Source of the DNA: Prostheceraeus crozeri
Lineage: Eukaryota; Platyhelminthes; Polycladida; Euryleptidae
Length of the DNA stretch: 64,000 nucleotides
Reading direction: 5' to 3'
Assembly (NCBI GenBank): GCA_907163375.1
Contig: CAJQUW010011023.1
Coordinates: 1-64,000 of the forward strand
The stretch's first letter is position 1, and each line of letters starts with the position of its first letter. Below the pieces are notes generated by a model. That model was not told the DNA's origin. It saw only the letters and a list, made by a program, of their open reading frames with translations, and did not search any database. Position numbers and translations under genes: made by a program. Of this stretch, positions 63,001 to 64,000 are shown piece after piece.

Positions 63001-63979
63001 CCCTTACATCATTATTGCCTTGTTATCAATGTTGTTGGTTTTTAAAAATTATTATAATATGTTAATGAATAATATAATATATAATTACAATAAAAGTTGA
63101 CACAATTGCTGTTGTGGAGATGATACTACAAATATATTTCTACTCCATGAATTCAAAATGGAGTTTGGACAGCAGTCCTGATTTGTCTGACCAAGCAAAT
63201 AAGTCACAATTGAGATAAAGAAATCGGAGGGGGACTTTCTGATTCTAAAATTGGCCTATGATGCAAGTAATATGCAATCCAGCGATCCATTAAGATCAAT
63301 AAATTATACTTGGAGCATCATGTCATGTAACTAAATTTGAAAAGCGCTCATGCGAAACAGTGCATATTGTACTACTGCTAATTAATTGAAAGTAGTATCA
63401 TGAAAAACTATTATCAGTGGTTCTGTGTAACTGTTAGAATACAGCTCTATCATACTTAGTAGTCAAATAATCATTTATCAGGCATGTATTTTCACTTACC
63501 GACTCTGCCGACTTCAACTGCATCTCTAAGTCATTAGAACGTTCTCGATGTCGAGCTAATTCAGCTTCTTGCTCCTGGAAATACATTATTTTATTTGAGT
63601 TTTAAGCATCAATTAAAGTAATGACGACTTCACAGGAAGTCATTGCAGTTCGGTTTCGGTGGATCATACACGTGTCATCATCAGTGACGACAATAAGGAA
63701 CAAGAAATGAACTAATGAACAGCAATTTGAAGTCAGCACCACTTTTCATTTATAGAAAATATTGCCATTTTGCTTGTTTGTGTGCTAATGCCATCGCTAT
63801 TTATTCATGCAATTCACTCCTGTCTAAAAATACACATTTTCTGTTCCTTGTTGTCGTCGCTGATGATGTTCCATGTGACGTCATAAAACCGGTATGAAAG
63901 TACTTACTCTTCTCAAGGCAGAAGCACTGGTAAGACGAGTTGGTTCAATTAATTCGTCAGTGTTTTCCAAGGACTGGCG
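42064..63979 (-). CDS. Coiled-coil protein, ANKRD26/CCDC144-like C-terminal region (5' end beyond window)
   Basis: Minus-strand exons with consensus splice sites and agreeing phases: 63908-63979, 63500-63574, 62670-62741, 58742-58840, 58600-58650, 58449-58522, 55592-55661, 55441-55515, 51859-52014, 49248-49463, 42454-42632 and 42064-42367 (TAG stop), about 450 residues. Nearly all is coiled coil. The 49248-49463 exon (LDTLQSQLETRAQSEVNAKL, then VNRYLDETTRQRERIDHMR) and the last exon (SPSPFLSNGLRSTPS, then RLRSELDRSISKHMEAGKVR) resemble the C-terminal domains of ANKRD26-type basal-body/centriole proteins, from memory. Ankyrin repeats would lie to the right of the window. The last exon also contains a usable donor (GCAG|GTAAGG, 42087). 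ATTAAA signals follow near 41.9 kb. Introns reach 6.6 kb. Confidence 0.7.
42716..42838 (+). repeat. 61-bp tandem duplication in an intron
   Basis: TAGACTTATAGATGTACAGT through CTTCTTTCTTTAAAG is present twice in a row with no visible difference apart from the edges. Recent duplication. Confidence 0.9.
44502..44706. repeat. 205-bp near-perfect palindrome
   Basis: Arms of about 95 bp, beginning AATTCAAGAGGTGAGAACAA and mirrored at the right end, differ at only a few positions. The loop is about a dozen bases between CCCTATTGTA and TACAATAGGG. A fold-back MITE or a recent inverted duplication; no clear target duplication. It could form a long hairpin in intronic RNA of the coiled-coil gene. Confidence 0.9.
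46483..47096. repeat. Long imperfect inverted repeat, arms about 270 bp
   Basis: Arms 46483-46755 and 46831-47096 are reverse complements at roughly 85-90%, with a 75-bp spacer. Both arms encode, reading outward, a similar peptide (MSSQFNIKH...CxVSVTVIN), so one arm is a copy of the other. A third short match (CAAACAGAxGAAGAGACGA) lies at 47312-47345. It looks like two head-to-head copies of a dispersed repeat in an intron of the coiled-coil gene. Confidence 0.75.
48440..48530 (-). mobile_element. tRNA-like fragment, possible SINE head
   Basis: Read leftward, GCAGAGGGTTCGAATCTACG is a good B box/T-loop. No full cloverleaf can be drawn. Probably a SINE relic. Confidence 0.3.
52161..53888 (+). 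CDS. DEG/ENaC family sodium channel subunit, intronless
   Basis: A 575-residue protein with the family layout: short cytoplasmic N-terminus with the gating motif region (SSVRGLPRI, where most members have His-Gly; here Arg25-Gly26), TM1 at about 36-58, the post-TM1 signature FPSVTICNLQPLS (about 83-95), a large Cys-rich extracellular domain (VCRRLCFQEL, NCNCTDPLLP, CPQCSTRC), TM2 at about 498-531 (SSIGGLFSIWNGITF, then VELIEL) and an acidic tail. The pore-lining stretch reads GIT where a G-x-S filter is usual, so ion selectivity may differ. It is a single exon in an intron of the coiled-coil gene on the other strand, starting 147 bp from an exon edge. AATAAA at 54006-54011. Likely an old retrocopy or an intron-poor channel subfamily. 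Confidence 0.93.
   Translation: MKPNEVTSQSAAKVFRCYLETSSVRGLPRIVKSSSILWKVVWTLCVCSFVVGALNHLASTLTLYFHRQTHFFESRLENQTTDFPSVTICNLQPLSSERVDDVIKEIIQERSPWQYFQSIRQLEAMSKSERYSELMTLGAYFQNLNTTRPYMLGASMHHLINSCEAESLFEWLPSKDKCEEIPMTVRLIEHPSYFNCYMMTFHSSIARYMLRVRMIIYLDDFLQHRFNTDLLDDTTSQKRGARVVVHEPGTFPDIVRDGVDLQPGMVAQLPLQTRTWRSLPDPYTHCRDSDTLQPLRINTIQLSKNRSRWTEQEEEYSYSTEVCRRLCFQELLVRNCNCTDPLLPRAAHHMKVHACQRIRVVTKAGIKEYSDRSRCMLYLRGKYQMNSTALCPQCSTRCSHNDYLFRVNQVPWPHEAFHIAFYQRNIRTKHFAQHFQVYEKLKEVIDGIDIVAAAKATQQLRDMNLIRRNFLTLDICRQDFTLTIMSERPDFPATQLLSSIGGLFSIWNGITFTAIVELIELAYHLIIYYLFRSNFVADDKIDNTINTATTEDKESDAVSDEICETEVNSETIPSP
54006..54011 (+). promoter_or_regulatory. Polyadenylation signal of the DEG/ENaC gene
   Basis: AATAAA 118 bp after the stop codon, followed by a T/G-rich stretch (GTTTTGTATTG), the normal arrangement for animal mRNA 3' ends. 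Confidence 0.6.
54573..55110 (+). repeat. 76-bp minisatellite, second array (7 copies)
   Basis: Same monomer and orientation as the array at 38.9-40.6 kb, without the 3-bp insertions. It ends at the same point of the monomer (GGACTA) as the first array. It lies in the intron that also hosts the DEG/ENaC gene. Confidence 0.95.
56363..57020. mobile_element. Possible decayed hAT-type element
   Basis: The left end CAGGGGCATTGG and the GC-rich GGGGCACTGCCCCG next to it resemble the left end of the hAT copy at 7925. The right end GCACGCTACGCCTCTG resembles its right end. No matching 8-bp flanks (GTGTATTG and ATAAGTAG) and no transposase frame, so this is only a suspicion. Confidence 0.35.
59245..59320 (-). 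mobile_element. tRNA-like sequence, SINE head or tRNA pseudogene
   Basis: Read leftward: GTGGCCTTGTGGTAGAGTG (A box), TCTGCTCTCCACC, GAGACCTGAGTTCAAACGC (B box). Spacing is tRNA-like but the acceptor arms do not pair well. Not a functional tRNA as far as can be seen. Confidence 0.45.
61195..61250 (+). mobile_element. tRNA-like B-box fragment
   Basis: GGCTGAGTTCGATTCCCAGC has a perfect T-loop/B box with a partly paired T stem. The upstream half (GCCGCGCAAGTCTTCAGAT) is not a clear A box. Probably SINE debris. Confidence 0.35.
61990..62060 (-). mobile_element. tRNA-like A-box fragment
   Basis: Read leftward, GTAGAGCTCAGTTGGTTAAG is a very good A box with D-loop, followed by CGCACCGGGAGAGATGG. 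The T-arm half is not recognisable. Likely a tRNA-derived SINE head. Confidence 0.35.
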
Positions 63980-64000
63980 CTGAAAACGATAACAAAAACA

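Overview
The window is nuclear DNA of an invertebrate animal. Its genes are split into short exons (about 40-280 nt) with standard GT/AG junctions, one gene is a DEG/ENaC ion channel (an animal-only family), and hAT, SINE, LINE and fold-back debris is scattered through AT-rich non-coding DNA. The phylum cannot be fixed from sequence alone; a spiralian-type invertebrate is a guess.

Layout. 1-9 kb: no gene found; one tandem duplication, a SINE-like copy and two hAT-type DNA transposons with perfect 8-bp target duplications (4158-5460 and 7925-8822). 9026-26696: one Polinton/Maverick of the adintovirus-like kind, 17.7 kb, with TIRs of about 475 bp and a perfect 6-bp target duplication (GTCACC). 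26.7-33 kb: no gene found except a possible terminal exon; a dispersed repeat in two direct copies around a LINE remnant, and a fold-back element made of inverted tandem arrays. 33.3-41.2 kb: a plus-strand spliced gene of unknown function, whose introns hold SINEs, a MITE-like element and a large 76-bp minisatellite. 42.0 kb to the right edge: a minus-strand gene with at least 13 exons encoding a long coiled-coil protein with an ANKRD26/CCDC144-like C-terminus. An intronless DEG/ENaC channel gene (52161-53888) lies on the opposite strand inside one of its introns, and a second array of the 76-bp minisatellite sits in that same intron.

The Polinton carries a full replication, integration and virion set: protein-primed PolB, DDE integrase (in one open frame with a parvovirus-type phospholipase A2 domain), adenain-like protease, FtsK/HerA packaging ATPase, double jelly-roll major capsid and penton proteins, a fibre-like coiled-coil protein, and several small virion-like proteins. 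The TIRs differ at only a handful of sites and most genes are open, so insertion looks recent and the copy near-whole.

The most striking signal is a family of small GC-rich hairpins, often in pairs, spread through the AT-rich Polinton. They sit at or over the stop codons of many of its genes, inside the TIRs, and in frame within coding regions. Their stems vary while pairing is kept. They resemble the palindromic 3'-end signals of mimiviruses and the double-hairpin elements of some organelle genomes. A shared T-rich/A-rich element just before the start codons adds to the picture of a virus-like expression system. A second theme is that the 76-bp minisatellite, found in introns of two different host genes, matches one end of the roughly 403-bp dispersed repeat.
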